Below are positions 15,208 to 23,680 of a stretch of 48,148 nucleotides of DNA, piece by piece. The DNA lies in contig CAIODZ010000016.1 of the NCBI GenBank assembly GCA_903857265.1, positions 1 to 48,148 on the forward strand, in the 5' to 3' direction. Source of the DNA: an uncultured Phycisphaerales bacterium. Its GTDB lineage: Bacteria; Planctomycetota; Phycisphaerae; Sedimentisphaerales; Anaerobacaceae. Under the pieces are notes generated by a model, which saw nothing but the letters and a program-made list of their open reading frames with translations, had not been told where the DNA came from and did not search any database. The position numbers were made by a program, and so were the translations under genes. The stretch's first letter is position 1, and each line of letters opens with the position of its first letter.

Positions 15208-16291
15208 TTTTAGCGGTCGATTCCAGAACAGCGATAATTAACAGGACCAGAATTGTCTGGGCGAATATAAGTATAGCACCGGCTAAATTGACCTGGTAGA
15301 GAAAAGTTGCCCCGATGCCGGTGGTTAGGGTGGCAAGATAGAGAGTCAGGGCGGTCTGGGTATCGGTGAAGCCGAGTTTTCGCAGGCGGTGAGAGAAATG
15401 CTGAGTGTCGCCGACAAATGGGGATTTGCCCTGGCTGATGCGTAAGGCCGTAACTGTGATGAAGTCATAAAGCGGGACCGCCATTGAGATGAGAGGGATA
15501 AGGACGGGATACCAGGCGCCTGAGGCGGCCTGATGGTAATAAGTTGTTCTAAGAGAGATAACGGCGAGGATAAAACCGAGAGGCAGTGAGCCGGCATCGC
15601 CCATAAAAATTTTGGCGGGCGGAAAGTTGAAGACGAGGAAGCCGAGCAGTGTTCCGATGAAAAGCAATGCCAGAGCGCCGATGAAGATCTGGCTGCTGAT
15701 TGCGGCGGCGGTGAAAAGAATCGCGGCGACGATTGTCGCTATGCCTGCGGAGGCGCCATCCATATTATCGAGGAAATTGAATACGTTGATAATCAGGACA
15801 ATCCAGACGGTGGAAAGCATTGAGGTTACGAGTTTGCTGTGGATGAAAAATTCGAGGCGTATATTGGCGGCAAAAGCGGCAACGAAGGCGATGGCGAACT
15901 GAACTATGAGTTTGAAATATGGGCCGAGGTGTTTTTTGTCGTCCCATAGGCCGAGGACAAACAGGGCTAAGATGCAGAAAATGACGATGATGAGTTGGTT
16001 TATCTTGCCGATGAAGCCGGGGGCGTAAATAGTGGCGGATTTGTCGAGGGCAAGTCGGCCCGGCTCGACTAAGAATTTTACGATTAAAATGCCCGCGACG
16101 AGGAAGAGGAGAATTGTTGCTACGATTGATATGCCGCCTCCCAGGGCAATTGTGGAGCGGTGGTATCTATCTTCGGTGGGGCGTGCGACGAAGCCGACGC
16201 GCGTGGCGAGATTTTTGACAAGCCGGGTAAGGCCTGCGGATACTGTGAATGACGCGACGAGCAGAATTATTGCAAGATAGGCAAGTGTCAC
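15194..16291 (-). CDS. Undecaprenyl-phosphate sugar-1-phosphate transferase (WecA/TagO-like)
   Basis: The 365-residue polytopic protein belongs to the MraY/WecA family. Motifs are NVFNFLDNMDGASAG (the catalytic Asp-rich motif) and KIFMGDAGSLPLGF, then GDTQHFSHRLRKLGF in the cytoplasmic loop that binds the nucleotide sugar. About ten membrane helices are visible. The family moves GlcNAc-1-P or a related sugar phosphate from UDP-sugar to undecaprenyl phosphate, the first step of surface polysaccharide synthesis. It is not MraY, which sits in a cell-wall cluster and has different motif details. The start overlaps the DUF4416 stop as ATGA. A downstream O-antigen-ligase-like gene supports a glycan role. 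Confidence 0.88.
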   Translation of the reverse strand: MTLAYLAIILLVASFTVSAGLTRLVKNLATRVGFVARPTEDRYHRSTIALGGGISIVATILLFLVAGILIVKFLVEPGRLALDKSATIYAPGFIGKINQLIIVIFCILALFVLGLWDDKKHLGPYFKLIVQFAIAFVAAFAANIRLEFFIHSKLVTSMLSTVWIVLIINVFNFLDNMDGASAGIATIVAAILFTAAAISSQIFIGALALLFIGTLLGFLVFNFPPAKIFMGDAGSLPLGFILAVISLRTTYYHQAASGAWYPVLIPLISMAVPLYDFITVTALRISQGKSPFVGDTQHFSHRLRKLGFTDTQTALTLYLATLTTGIGATFLYQVNLAGAILIFAQTILVLLIIAVLESTAKNDRH

Positions 16292-16824
16292 GTTTTCAAT
16301 TGCTCCATTAAACGGGTTCGGACTTTTGATAAGAAATCATGGTAGCAGGACTGCCTGTAGTCAGGGAACGTATATTCAAAATGTCGCCAGTGGCCTTTTT
16401 CATACATAAGCGTTACTTCCGCGAACATTTTATTGCCGATGTAGATGCGATGCGAGAAGTTTTTCGTTGAGGCGAGGATTAGTTTCGATGGCTCGATAAA
16501 TCCCGGGTCGAGATTTACCGGCCGGGGAAGGGGTAGTTTCAGTGAATCGGCAAGTTGTTGTTCGAGAGAATTGGTATCGTGCTTTATTTGTGCAAGTTTG
16601 CCGGGGTCGATGAGTTTTTCGATGGAGACGAACTGTCGCAGGGCGTTTGGGCCGAGTTCGTCTTTATAATAGTCGGTCTGAGTGAAGGGCCAGACGTCGC
16701 TTGCCAGGTCAATTACGCCAAAGGGTTTGTTTATCGCCTTGATTGCCGCGGCAAGGGAGGTTTCATCCGCGGCCAAGATGCCGATTATCAATTTGACGGG
16801 TTGAGGTTGATGCAAATCCCACAT
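16288..16824 (-). CDS. DUF4416 family protein
   Basis: The 178-residue protein matches the DUF4416 pattern from end to end: QPVKLIIGILAADE at the start, the FGVID...WPFTQTDYYKDELG stretch, LIDPGKLAQIKHDTNSLEQQLA, PVNLDPGFIEPSKLILASTKNFSHRIYIG and a final YTFPDYRQ. The biochemical role is unknown. The conserved charged and aromatic residues (NLDPG, HRIY, FPDYR) look like a small ligand or nucleotide site, but this is inference. It lies 16 nt after proS and overlaps the wecA-like start, so the three are probably co-transcribed. Confidence 0.9.
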   Translation of the reverse strand: MWDLHQPQPVKLIIGILAADETSLAAAIKAINKPFGVIDLASDVWPFTQTDYYKDELGPNALRQFVSIEKLIDPGKLAQIKHDTNSLEQQLADSLKLPLPRPVNLDPGFIEPSKLILASTKNFSHRIYIGNKMFAEVTLMYEKGHWRHFEYTFPDYRQSCYHDFLSKVRTRLMEQLKT

Positions 16825-16840
16825 CAGTAGTTTCGAGTTC

Positions 16841-18595
16841 TTATACTAATTTTTGTTTAAGGGACTCAACAAGTTCGATGGTTTTGGCGATGGCGGTATC
16901 GACCGGGATGAGGGTTGGTTTCGGCTCGGTGCGGAGCTTGATTTCGACGTTGCCGGTTTGAAGGGCCTTTTTGCCGACGGTGATGCGGACTGGGATGCCA
17001 ATCAAATCCGCGTCTTTGAATTTCACACCCGCGCGTTCATCGCGGTCGTCGAGTAAAACTTCAATACCCTTACTTTTCAGTTCGTTGTAAATTTTCTCGC
17101 CTGCCCCAACGACTTCAGCATCGTCCTGATTAACCGACACGATTATGACCTCGAATGGCGCGATACTGATGGGGAAGATGATGCCGTTTTCGTCGTTGGC
17201 TGCTTCGATTGCGGAGGCGACGATGCGGTTGATGCCTATGCCGTAGCAGCCCATCAGGCAGGGGTTTTCCTTACCTGAATCGTCCAGGAAGTTGCAGCCG
17301 ATTTTGGAGGAGTATTTGGTGCCGAGTTTGAAGACCTGGCCGACCTCGATGCCGTGCTTGAAGAGCAGTTTCTTTCCATCATGTGTGTCGCCTTCGACGG
17401 CGATGTGAATATCGGCAACGACGATGTTATCTCCTTCGAGCGGGAAGTCCCTGCCGGGGACGATATTTTTGATGTGGTAATCGGTTTTGTTTGCGCCGGT
17501 AACGCCTATTAGCATAGCTGCGACGGCGTGGTCGATAATCAGTTTTGATACCTTGCCCGCAAGACCCACTGGGCCAGCGAAACCGACCTTTGCGCCGGTA
17601 ATTTTTTCGATTGTTTCGGGGGTTGCCAGCTCGTTGTGTTTTCCGCCGAGGGTTTGGGTGAGTTTTTCGGGATTGATTTCGTGGTCGCCGCGGACCAGCG
17701 CTACGATGACGTCTTTATCCGCTGAGAATATTAGGGTTTTAATCATATCCGCCGGCTGGGTTTTGAGGAATGCGCAGACGGCGTCGATTGAGCCGACGTT
17801 TGGTGTGTGGACGAGTTCGGGTAGCACGGCCATCCTGGCTGTGTTTTCACGGGCTCCAAGCCCGTGCCACGAAGGGGCGTCAACTTCTGCTTTTTCGATA
17901 TTGGCGGCGTAACTTCCGTCTTCGGTATATACGATGACGTCTTCGCCCGAGGGACAGGGGATGGTGAACTGGTGTGAACCGGAGCCGCCCATTTCGCCTG
18001 ATTCGGCTTCGACGATGACGTAATCGAGGCCGCAGCGTTTGAAGATGCGCTTATAGGTCTCGTACATATTCCAGTATTCTTTATCGAGGCATTCGGCTGT
18101 TGCGTGGAAGCTGTAGGCATCCTTCATAATAAATTCCCGGCTGCGCAGAACGCCGAACCGGGGGCGGAACTCGTCGCGGAATTTGAAGCTGATTTGGTAC
18201 AGGTTGATGGGCAGTTGCTTATAGGATTTGATTTCGCCCGCGGCCACGCTTGTAACAACCTCTTCGGCGGTGGGTGCGAGCACGTTCAAATGGTCGTGTC
18301 TATCCTTAAATGTTGCCATCGTTTTGCCGTAATCGACGTCCCGGCCCGTCTGCTGCCAAAGCTCAATCGGCTGTACCGAGGGCATAAGGATTTCCTGTGC
18401 GCCTGCCCGGTTCATTTCGTCGCGGACGATGCCGATTACCTTCAAAAGGCATCGCCAGCCCAAGGGCAGGTAGGTATATGTGCCGCTGGCGAGCTTTCGC
18501 ATCAGGCCGGCACGGAGCATAAGTTTATGGCTCGGAATCTCCGCGTCGGCGGGGGCTTCCTTGACCGTCGGTATTAACATTTTGCTGTATCGCAT
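16841..18595 (-). CDS. proS: Prolyl-tRNA synthetase, bacterial type
   Basis: The start is set at ATG 18595 (MRYSKMLIPTVKEAP); the upstream 80 residues of the open frame are non-coding leader. The 584-residue enzyme attaches proline to tRNA-Pro. Class II motifs are seen: motif 2 FKFRDEFRPRFGVLRSREFIMKDAYSFH, motif 3 GCYGIGINRIVASAIE, and the C-terminal anticodon-binding domain (IIVSVNQDDAEVVGAGEKIYNELKSKGIEVLLDDRDERAGVKFKDADLIG). Between motifs 2 and 3 lies the editing (YbaK-like) insert (~225-385). The linker just before this insert contains a small palindromic repeat translated in frame (SWHGLGAREN; 17848-17866). Confidence 0.97.
   Translation of the reverse strand: MRYSKMLIPTVKEAPADAEIPSHKLMLRAGLMRKLASGTYTYLPLGWRCLLKVIGIVRDEMNRAGAQEILMPSVQPIELWQQTGRDVDYGKTMATFKDRHDHLNVLAPTAEEVVTSVAAGEIKSYKQLPINLYQISFKFRDEFRPRFGVLRSREFIMKDAYSFHATAECLDKEYWNMYETYKRIFKRCGLDYVIVEAESGEMGGSGSHQFTIPCPSGEDVIVYTEDGSYAANIEKAEVDAPSWHGLGARENTARMAVLPELVHTPNVGSIDAVCAFLKTQPADMIKTLIFSADKDVIVALVRGDHEINPEKLTQTLGGKHNELATPETIEKITGAKVGFAGPVGLAGKVSKLIIDHAVAAMLIGVTGANKTDYHIKNIVPGRDFPLEGDNIVVADIHIAVEGDTHDGKKLLFKHGIEVGQVFKLGTKYSSKIGCNFLDDSGKENPCLMGCYGIGINRIVASAIEAANDENGIIFPISIAPFEVIIVSVNQDDAEVVGAGEKIYNELKSKGIEVLLDDRDERAGVKFKDADLIGIPVRITVGKKALQTGNVEIKLRTEPKPTLIPVDTAIAKTIELVESLKQKLV
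17848..17866. repeat. Palindromic repeat inserted in frame within proS
   Basis: CACGGGCT (17848-17855) and AGCCCGTG (17859-17866) form an 8-bp inverted repeat with a 3-nt loop. It is translated as part of HGLGAREN in the linker before the editing domain. It looks like a mobile REP-type hairpin tolerated in a loop. Confidence 0.55.
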
Positions 18596-18799
18596 AATTT
18601 TTAGACCTAAGACAAAAGACCAAAGACATAAGACCTGATCCGCCACAAGCGGACGAATATCGGGTTTATAATGCAAAAACAGGGTAGTTGCAAGGTTAAA
18701 AAACGGCGCTCGATTCCGCCCTTGGCGGACAGGGTTCAATTTCGTCCGGTAAATAACGGGCGGGGAGTAAATTTTCAGTATCAATACTGGAATTTGCTG

Positions 18800-18828
18800 T
18801 TGTTTTTGGGCCGGGGATGTGGTATATT
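18800..18828 (+). promoter_or_regulatory. Promoter of the pseudopilin array
   Basis: TTGTTT (18800-18805) and TATATT (18823-18828) are separated by 17 nt, upstream of the first pseudopilin gene. The tandem 22-bp repeats begin at the -10 element. The rest of the 369-bp spacer (18596-18964) holds only small CCGCC/GGCGG hairpins (18641-18655, 18715-18730). Confidence 0.6.
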
Positions 18829-18870
18829 TGCGCAATATAAAGGTTATCTTTGCGCAAAATAAAGGTTATC
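18827..18870. promoter_or_regulatory. Tandem 22-bp repeat with TTGCGCAA palindromes (operator-like)
   Basis: Two head-to-tail 22-bp units (18827-18848 and 18849-18870) differ at one base. Each contains the perfect palindrome TTGCGCAA followed by an AAAGGTTATC tail. They cover the expected transcription start and first bases of the leader. That position fits repressor sites, or direct repeats bound by two dimers on the same helix face (two turns apart). Confidence 0.6.
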
Positions 18871-18909
18871 GTGCCGCCAGGGGTTGATGTAGACAGGCGG
18901 CGAGAATGC

Positions 18910-18931
18910 TCGAAGGGATGCAGCCCTTCGA
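18910..18931 (+). promoter_or_regulatory. Leader hairpin before the first pseudopilin gene
   Basis: TCGAAGGG (18910-18917) and CCCTTCGA (18924-18931) form a perfect 8-bp stem with a 6-nt loop in the 5' leader, 33 nt before the start codon. No U-run follows, so it may stabilise the mRNA or act in translation rather than terminate. Confidence 0.45.
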
Positions 18932-18964
18932 TAAAATAGGGCAATATAGGAGAGTGGTATTATC

Positions 18965-19837
18965 ATGAGGAATCGCACTAATTCCAGGAAAGGGTTGTTC
19001 AGAGGATTTACACTGGTCGAGCTGTTGGTGGTTATCTCGATTATAGCGCTGCTGATGGCTCTTTTGCTGCCTGCCCTGGCAAAGGCGAGAACGCAGGCAA
19101 AGCGTATTACGTGTTTGAGTGGTCTGAGGCAGCTTGTGTTGGGGTGGACGTCATACGCTGAGAACAATGACGGCAAACTCATTAACGGCGGACAAGCTTG
19201 GAATAATGCAAATGCGCCATATAATGATCCCGTAAAAGAACCATATTGGTGTACGTCTTTTAACACAACTGCAGACCCAGGTTGGGACTGGTCATGGGTG
19301 ACAAACGCTTGGGATGGTTATACTGGTCCACCATTGACGTATGAACAGAGGGTAGAAAAGTTGAAAAAAGGCGCTCTTTATAGGTATTGTTCGAATATGA
19401 AAAGTTACCGCTGCGCGGAGGGCGATAAAGATATGCACCGGACGTATGTTATGCCTTGTTCTATGAATGCATTATGTTACGGTTGCGGTGACGCCGCCAA
19501 GGGTCCTATAGCAAAGAGGTTAGGGCAGATTACAAAATCGAAAGATAGGGTTGTATTTTTCGAGGAGAAAACGATATCTCCCGATGCTTTTCAATTTAAT
19601 TATAATCCTGGTGCTCCGACTTGGCGTACCGATGATCACCCCAATATTATGCATGGCAGCGGGGCCAATTTCGGGTTTGCTGACGGGCACGCCGACTTTC
19701 GCCAATGGGTGTCTACGAAGGTGTTAGATTGGATTAAGAGGGGGGGAGTGGCACCGGTACCGACATTTGCTGAGGGCAAAGATGACATGAGGTGGATGCA
19801 TAATGCAATATGGGGCGAGGCCGTAACTGCGAAGTAA
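18965..19837 (+). CDS. Pseudopilin-like protein with H-X9-DG motif, copy 1
   Basis: The 290-residue protein starts with a classic prepilin signal: basic leader [13 protein letters not shown], then [28 protein letters not shown] with Glu at +5. A conserved block follows ([28 protein letters not shown]). Near residues 230-245 is [16 protein letters not shown], the H-X9-DG prepilin-processing-associated motif common in Planctomycetes. [17 protein letters not shown] and WCTSF add conserved cysteines likely to form disulfides outside the cytoplasm. Such proteins are predicted to be cut by prepilin peptidase and placed in pseudopilus-like structures. The actual role is unknown. The ribosome site GGAGAG precedes ATG 18965. 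Confidence 0.88.
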   Translation: MRNRTNSRKGLFRGFTLVELLVVISIIALLMALLLPALAKARTQAKRITCLSGLRQLVLGWTSYAENNDGKLINGGQAWNNANAPYNDPVKEPYWCTSFNTTADPGWDWSWVTNAWDGYTGPPLTYEQRVEKLKKGALYRYCSNMKSYRCAEGDKDMHRTYVMPCSMNALCYGCGDAAKGPIAKRLGQITKSKDRVVFFEEKTISPDAFQFNYNPGAPTWRTDDHPNIMHGSGANFGFADGHADFRQWVSTKVLDWIKRGGVAPVPTFAEGKDDMRWMHNAIWGEAVTAK

Positions 19838-19895
19838 CTCGATGAGAAGCAAAGGGACTTTGCAGATGTAATAGGTTATTCAAATTTGCAGTTAA

Positions 19896-19924
19896 AGGGC
19901 ATATATCGTGAAGATATATGCCCT
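19896..19924 (+). terminator. Intergenic hairpin after pseudopilin copy 1 (weak terminator or processing site)
   Basis: AGGGCATATAT (19896-19906) and ATATATGCCCT (19914-19924) form a perfect 11-bp stem with a 7-nt loop. It is followed by GTGTTTTGG rather than a continuous U-run, so read-through into copy 2 is likely. Confidence 0.6.
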
Positions 19925-19952
19925 GTGTTTTGGGTTACAAAGAGGGAAAATT

Positions 19953-20828
19953 TTGAATAAAAACAAAGGATTCACATTAGTCGAGCTTCTGGTGGTTATC
20001 TCGATTATCGCGTTATTGATGGCGATTTTGCTGCCTGCCCTGAGCAAGGCGAGAACGCAGGCAAAGCGTATTGTGTGCTTAAGCGGCCTGAAGCAGCTTG
20101 TGTTGGGGTGGGTGGCTTACGCTGAGAACAATGACGGCAAACTCGTTAACGGCGGACAACTCCCGCTGCCTACGACTCCGGCAGAAATTGCAAAGGCAGA
20201 ACCTCTGTGGTGCACGTCTTTTAACACAACCGCCGACCCTGGGTACGATTGGTGCTGGACAAACTTGTCGGGTTGTGGCGGAACGGTTTTGAGTTATGAA
20301 CATAGGGTAGAGAAGCTGAAGAAAGGTGCGCTTTATAGATATGCTGCGAACGTAAAAAGTTACCGCTGCCCGGAGGCCGATAAAGATATGCACCGGACGT
20401 ATGATATAATCGAATCTATGAATGCACAATGGGGGGCGCCTCCTTATCATGCCGAAGGTGATGTTGCGAAGAGGATAGGACAGATTAAAAAATCAAAAGA
20501 GAGGATTGTGTTTTTAGAGGAGAGGAGAATATCGGGCGATACTTTCATATTTCCGTATAAAACGACAGACGATGCAACGACGCCCCATGTTTATTGGGAC
20601 GGTGATATACCCAACGTTATGCATGGAAATGGGGCCAATTTCGGTTTTGCCGACGGCCACGCAGATTACCACGAATGGGTGTGTGCGTCAACATTGGAAA
20701 TGGGCAAACGTACTACTATGCCGTCAACGTCAGAATATAACGCCTACTGGACCAGGGCTGTAGCTGAATGCAAAAATGTTGATGGCAAGTGGATGGAAAA
20801 TGCGGTTTGGGGTGTGTCGGTGCGGTAA
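19953..20828 (+). CDS. Pseudopilin-like protein with H-X9-DG motif, copy 2
   Basis: A TTG start at 19953, behind GAGGG, gives the short leader LNKNKG before [28 protein letters not shown]. The in-frame ATG at 19908 would fall inside the intergenic hairpin. The ~291-residue product shares the full plan of copy 1: [50 protein letters not shown], then [16 protein letters not shown] (H-X9-DG). N-terminal blocks are almost identical, while the middle and C-terminus diverge, so this is an older tandem duplication rather than a recent one. The alternative start cannot be settled without protein data. Confidence 0.85.
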   Translation: MNKNKGFTLVELLVVISIIALLMAILLPALSKARTQAKRIVCLSGLKQLVLGWVAYAENNDGKLVNGGQLPLPTTPAEIAKAEPLWCTSFNTTADPGYDWCWTNLSGCGGTVLSYEHRVEKLKKGALYRYAANVKSYRCPEADKDMHRTYDIIESMNAQWGAPPYHAEGDVAKRIGQIKKSKERIVFLEERRISGDTFIFPYKTTDDATTPHVYWDGDIPNVMHGNGANFGFADGHADYHEWVCASTLEMGKRTTMPSTSEYNAYWTRAVAECKNVDGKWMENAVWGVSVR

Positions 20829-20868
20829 CATAATCAGCAGGAAAGTTGGCTTTTGAATCAAAAGTTAA

Positions 20869-20898
20869 AGGGCGTATATCGTTAATAATATATGCCCT
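20869..20898 (+). terminator. Intergenic hairpin after pseudopilin copy 2
   Basis: AGGGCGTATAT (20869-20879) pairs with ATATATGCCCT (20888-20898), including one G-U. It is followed by GTGTTTTGGG, as after copy 1. The flanking sequence is also shared with the hairpin after copy 1, showing that gene and spacer were duplicated together. Confidence 0.6.
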
Positions 20899-20926
20899 GT
20901 GTTTTGGGTTACAGAGGAGAAAAACC

Positions 20927-21826
20927 TTGAAGAAAAACAAAGGATTTACATTGGTCGAGCTTCTGGTGGTTATCTCTATTATCGCGCTATTGATGGCTGT
21001 TTTACTTCCTGCCCTGACCAAGGCCAGGAGAATGGCCAAACGCGTCGTTTGCATGAGTAATATGAGGCAGCTTATCGCGGCGTGGATGACTTATGCCGAG
21101 AACAATGACGGCAAACTCGTCAACGGCGGGCAAACCCCGCCCCCGGGCGTGTCAGGGAGTATTGTGACGGAGCCTTATTGGTGTTCGTCTTTTCACAACC
21201 CGCCCGATGACGGCGGTTACGACTGGAACATCGGCGTTATAGATGGAGTGAATTATTTTTCATGGGGTATGTCAACGTATACGTCATTGACATATGAAGA
21301 GAGGGTAGAAAAACTCAAGAAAGGCGCTCTCTACAGGTATGTTAAAAATACAAAGGTTTATCGTTGCTCTGAGGCCCCGAAATTTGTTCACCGGACGTAT
21401 GTTATGCCAAACTCGATGAACGCACACGATTCGTCGGCAACGTTGGCAGATCCGAAGGCGGAGGGAGAGGTCTTTAAGAGGACGGGGCAGATTAAAGGGT
21501 CTGCCCAGCGGCTGGTGTTTATAGAAGAAAAAATCGTGACGCCGGATGCTATGCAGATTCTTGCCAATGTAGCTCAATGGGAGCCGTATCCCGACTGGCC
21601 CGGTTTAATGCATGAGAAAGGAACGACTGTTGGATTTGCCGATGGGCACGGCGAATACTGGAGATGGCAATGTCAGGAGACAGTTGCTTTAGCCGCACTG
21701 GTCGGGTTGCCGCCAAATTACAAGACTTATACTCAGCCAACCTGTAAGAAAGATATCGTCAAGGTGCAGGTTGCTGTGTGGGGCAACTCGCTTCAATATC
21801 ATCCGGCCGCAAGTGATATGCCGTAA
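20927..21826 (+). CDS. Pseudopilin-like protein with H-X9-DG motif, copy 3
   Basis: TTG 20927 after GAGGAG gives the leader LKKNKG before [28 protein letters not shown]. The ~299-residue product has the same blocks as copies 1 and 2 ([65 protein letters not shown]). It has an extra ~10-residue insert after the DGGYDW block (FSWGMSTYTSL) and a longer C-terminal tail. It is the last of the array and the only one followed by a hairpin with a proper U-run. Confidence 0.86.
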   Translation: MKKNKGFTLVELLVVISIIALLMAVLLPALTKARRMAKRVVCMSNMRQLIAAWMTYAENNDGKLVNGGQTPPPGVSGSIVTEPYWCSSFHNPPDDGGYDWNIGVIDGVNYFSWGMSTYTSLTYEERVEKLKKGALYRYVKNTKVYRCSEAPKFVHRTYVMPNSMNAHDSSATLADPKAEGEVFKRTGQIKGSAQRLVFIEEKIVTPDAMQILANVAQWEPYPDWPGLMHEKGTTVGFADGHGEYWRWQCQETVALAALVGLPPNYKTYTQPTCKKDIVKVQVAVWGNSLQYHPAASDMP

Positions 21827-21871
21827 TTTCAGAGGCGGTTATTGAACGTAATCATTTGAGATTACAAACAA

Positions 21872-21908
21872 AGGGCATATATCGTGAAGATATGTGCCCT
21901 GTTTTTTT
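21872..21908 (+). terminator. Rho-independent terminator closing the pseudopilin array
   Basis: AGGGCATATAT (21872-21882) pairs with ATATGTGCCCT (21890-21900, one G-U pair), then seven Ts at 21902-21908. It is the same hairpin family as the two upstream, but with a genuine U-run. Confidence 0.85.
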
Positions 21909-22010
21909 GGTTGATTATCGATAGGGCAGGGTTGATAATCTAAATCAGCGTTCAGCGTATAGGAAGACAGTAGAATCAAAAGGAGCATCCGCAAAAAGCG
22001 GATAAGAGAG

Positions 22011-22973
22011 ATGGCACACAGATATATCAGCGAAATAGCGCCGGGCGAGGTGATTGACGATATCTACCTTGTGAAAGAGCCGATTCTGCGCAGCACGTCG
22101 CGGGGTGATTTGTATATAGCGATGTTCCTTTGCGACAAGACGGGTCAATTGAATGGGCGGGTCTGGCAGGCAAGTGAGGCGATGTACGGGGAATTGCCCA
22201 AGCCGGGGTTCGTGCGGATAAAGGGAAGAAGCGAGGTATATCAGAACAGTTTGCAGGTTGTGGTGAATAATATCAGCGTCGTCGATTCGAGCAAGGTCAA
22301 TATCGATGAGTTCCTGGCCCGCACGGACAAAGATATTGACGAGATGTGGGCGGACGTAAAGCGGATTGCCGGCGGGGTGAAAAATAAGCAGTTGAAGGCG
22401 ATTGTGGATGAATTCATAGCGGATGAGGAGCTGATGAAGCGGTTCTGCAGTTGTCCGGGCGGGATGTCGATGCATCACGATTGTATCGGCGGTTTGCTTG
22501 AGCATACGTGGAATATGCTGCGGGTTGCTTCGGCGATACTGCCTTTGTATCCCCAGGTGCAGGCGGATTTGGTGCTGGCGGGGATTTTTATCCACGATAT
22601 GGGCAAGACCGAGGAGCTTACATACGATACGGCTTTTTCATATACGGATTCGGGCCAGCTAATCGGGCACATAACCAAAACAATCCTGATGCTGCACAAA
22701 AAGGCGGACGCATTGGCTGCCAAAGGCGTGCAGATTGATGCAGCAGTTTTGGATGCGCTGGGACATATCATTTTGTCACATCACGGGGAATATGAATTCG
22801 GCTCGCCCAAATTGCCCGCGACAGCGGAGGCGTTTATGGTTTGTTATATCGATGATTTAGACGCGAAAATGAACCAGGTTACGCGATTGATTGAGGATGA
22901 GCCGGGCGATTCCAACTGGACGGGCTGGCAAAAACCGCTGGAAACCAGGTTGTATCGCAAGCGGATTGAGTAA
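22011..22973 (+). CDS. 3'-5' exoribonuclease-like protein with OB-fold and HD domain (YhaM-like)
   Basis: The 320-residue protein has an N-terminal OB-fold (~10-95: LYIAMFLCDKTGQLNGRVWQ...GFVRIKGRSEVYQNSLQVVV) and an HD hydrolase domain (~160-300). In the HD part, LLEHTWNML, then IFIHDMGKTEEL (the HD pair) and LGHIILSHHGEYEFG mark the metal-binding residues. This order matches YhaM/CBF1-type 3'-5' exonucleases of RNA and single-stranded DNA. A short hairpin (ATCCGC-AAAAA-GCGGAT, 21987-22003) lies between AAGGAG and the start codon and could bring a distant ribosome site closer. Substrate is inferred from the family. Confidence 0.85.
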   Translation: MAHRYISEIAPGEVIDDIYLVKEPILRSTSRGDLYIAMFLCDKTGQLNGRVWQASEAMYGELPKPGFVRIKGRSEVYQNSLQVVVNNISVVDSSKVNIDEFLARTDKDIDEMWADVKRIAGGVKNKQLKAIVDEFIADEELMKRFCSCPGGMSMHHDCIGGLLEHTWNMLRVASAILPLYPQVQADLVLAGIFIHDMGKTEELTYDTAFSYTDSGQLIGHITKTILMLHKKADALAAKGVQIDAAVLDALGHIILSHHGEYEFGSPKLPATAEAFMVCYIDDLDAKMNQVTRLIEDEPGDSNWTGWQKPLETRLYRKRIE

Positions 22974-23031
22974 AAGTTGCGTAAGTTGTTTATTGACAAG
23001 GGAATACAAGATTGTTTTTTCATTTTTTTAC

Positions 23032-23061
23032 TTGACATATAAGTAAGAATCAGTGTAGAAT
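23032..23061 (+). promoter_or_regulatory. Promoter of the PEP-CTERM gene
   Basis: TTGACA (23032-23037) and TAGAAT (23056-23061) are separated by 18 nt: a near-consensus housekeeping promoter ~70 nt before the start codon. Confidence 0.8.
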
Positions 23062-23131
23062 TTCTCATAGTGGCGTGCGAGGGGGCATGCCGAGAAGGTT
23101 ATAGAGAATATTTTAGTTAGGAGGCAGAGAG

Positions 23132-23656
23132 ATGAGACACATAACAATTCTTATAGCTGTTCTGTCAATCACTGTTTCAGCAAATGCGGCTGTTAGCATT
23201 GTTTATAATGGAATCACGAATCCCCTGGAAACTCCGGTTCTTGATCCATTACAGACGGCAAACATCGGGATTGTGTCGAATTCGGTATTGGATGGTCCAT
23301 TCTGGTTTGTTCTCGGTATCCCCCAGGGCCAGCCCGGTTTACTTACCAGAGAGAATATAGAGCCACAGGACCCGCATATTCTTATCGCTCCGCCGGAGGA
23401 GCCGCCGCTTTACTCGGGGTTTAGTTCCTGGATAGAGTTTAGCTACGAAGGCTTAGATCCGGTACCTGCCGGCTTACTGATTAATGACATCACATTTCAT
23501 TGTACCGGGAAGGGAAATGTTGATATGCTTTTAGTTGGTACACTGGATTTCGATCAATGGCTTATATTTGATAACCAGATGATTGAACAAACGCCGGAAC
23601 CGGCTACGATAGCGATGCTGGGACTCGGGGCAATGTTGCTGAAGCGTCGTCGGTAG
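23132..23656 (+). CDS. PEP-CTERM sorting domain protein
   Basis: The 174-residue protein has an N-terminal signal peptide (MRHITILIAVLSITVSANAA) and ends TPEPATIAMLGLGAMLLKRRR: the PEP motif, a short membrane helix and a basic tail. That is the sorting signal recognised by the exosortase system, which releases such proteins at the envelope, often for biofilm matrix. The body between is a beta-rich ~120-residue region without a recognised domain and with only one Cys. No exosortase gene is in the window. GGAGG precedes the start, and it forms a single-gene unit with its own promoter and terminator. Confidence 0.92.
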   Translation: MRHITILIAVLSITVSANAAVSIVYNGITNPLETPVLDPLQTANIGIVSNSVLDGPFWFVLGIPQGQPGLLTRENIEPQDPHILIAPPEEPPLYSGFSSWIEFSYEGLDPVPAGLLINDITFHCTGKGNVDMLLVGTLDFDQWLIFDNQMIEQTPEPATIAMLGLGAMLLKRRR

Positions 23657-23680
23657 TAATTGATATTTTGGTAAATTTAA

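Noticed and set aside
18596-18835. 80-residue N-terminal extension of proS
   Set aside because: It has no homology to ProRS, contains repeat-like non-coding sequence, and the conserved N-terminus starts at 18595.
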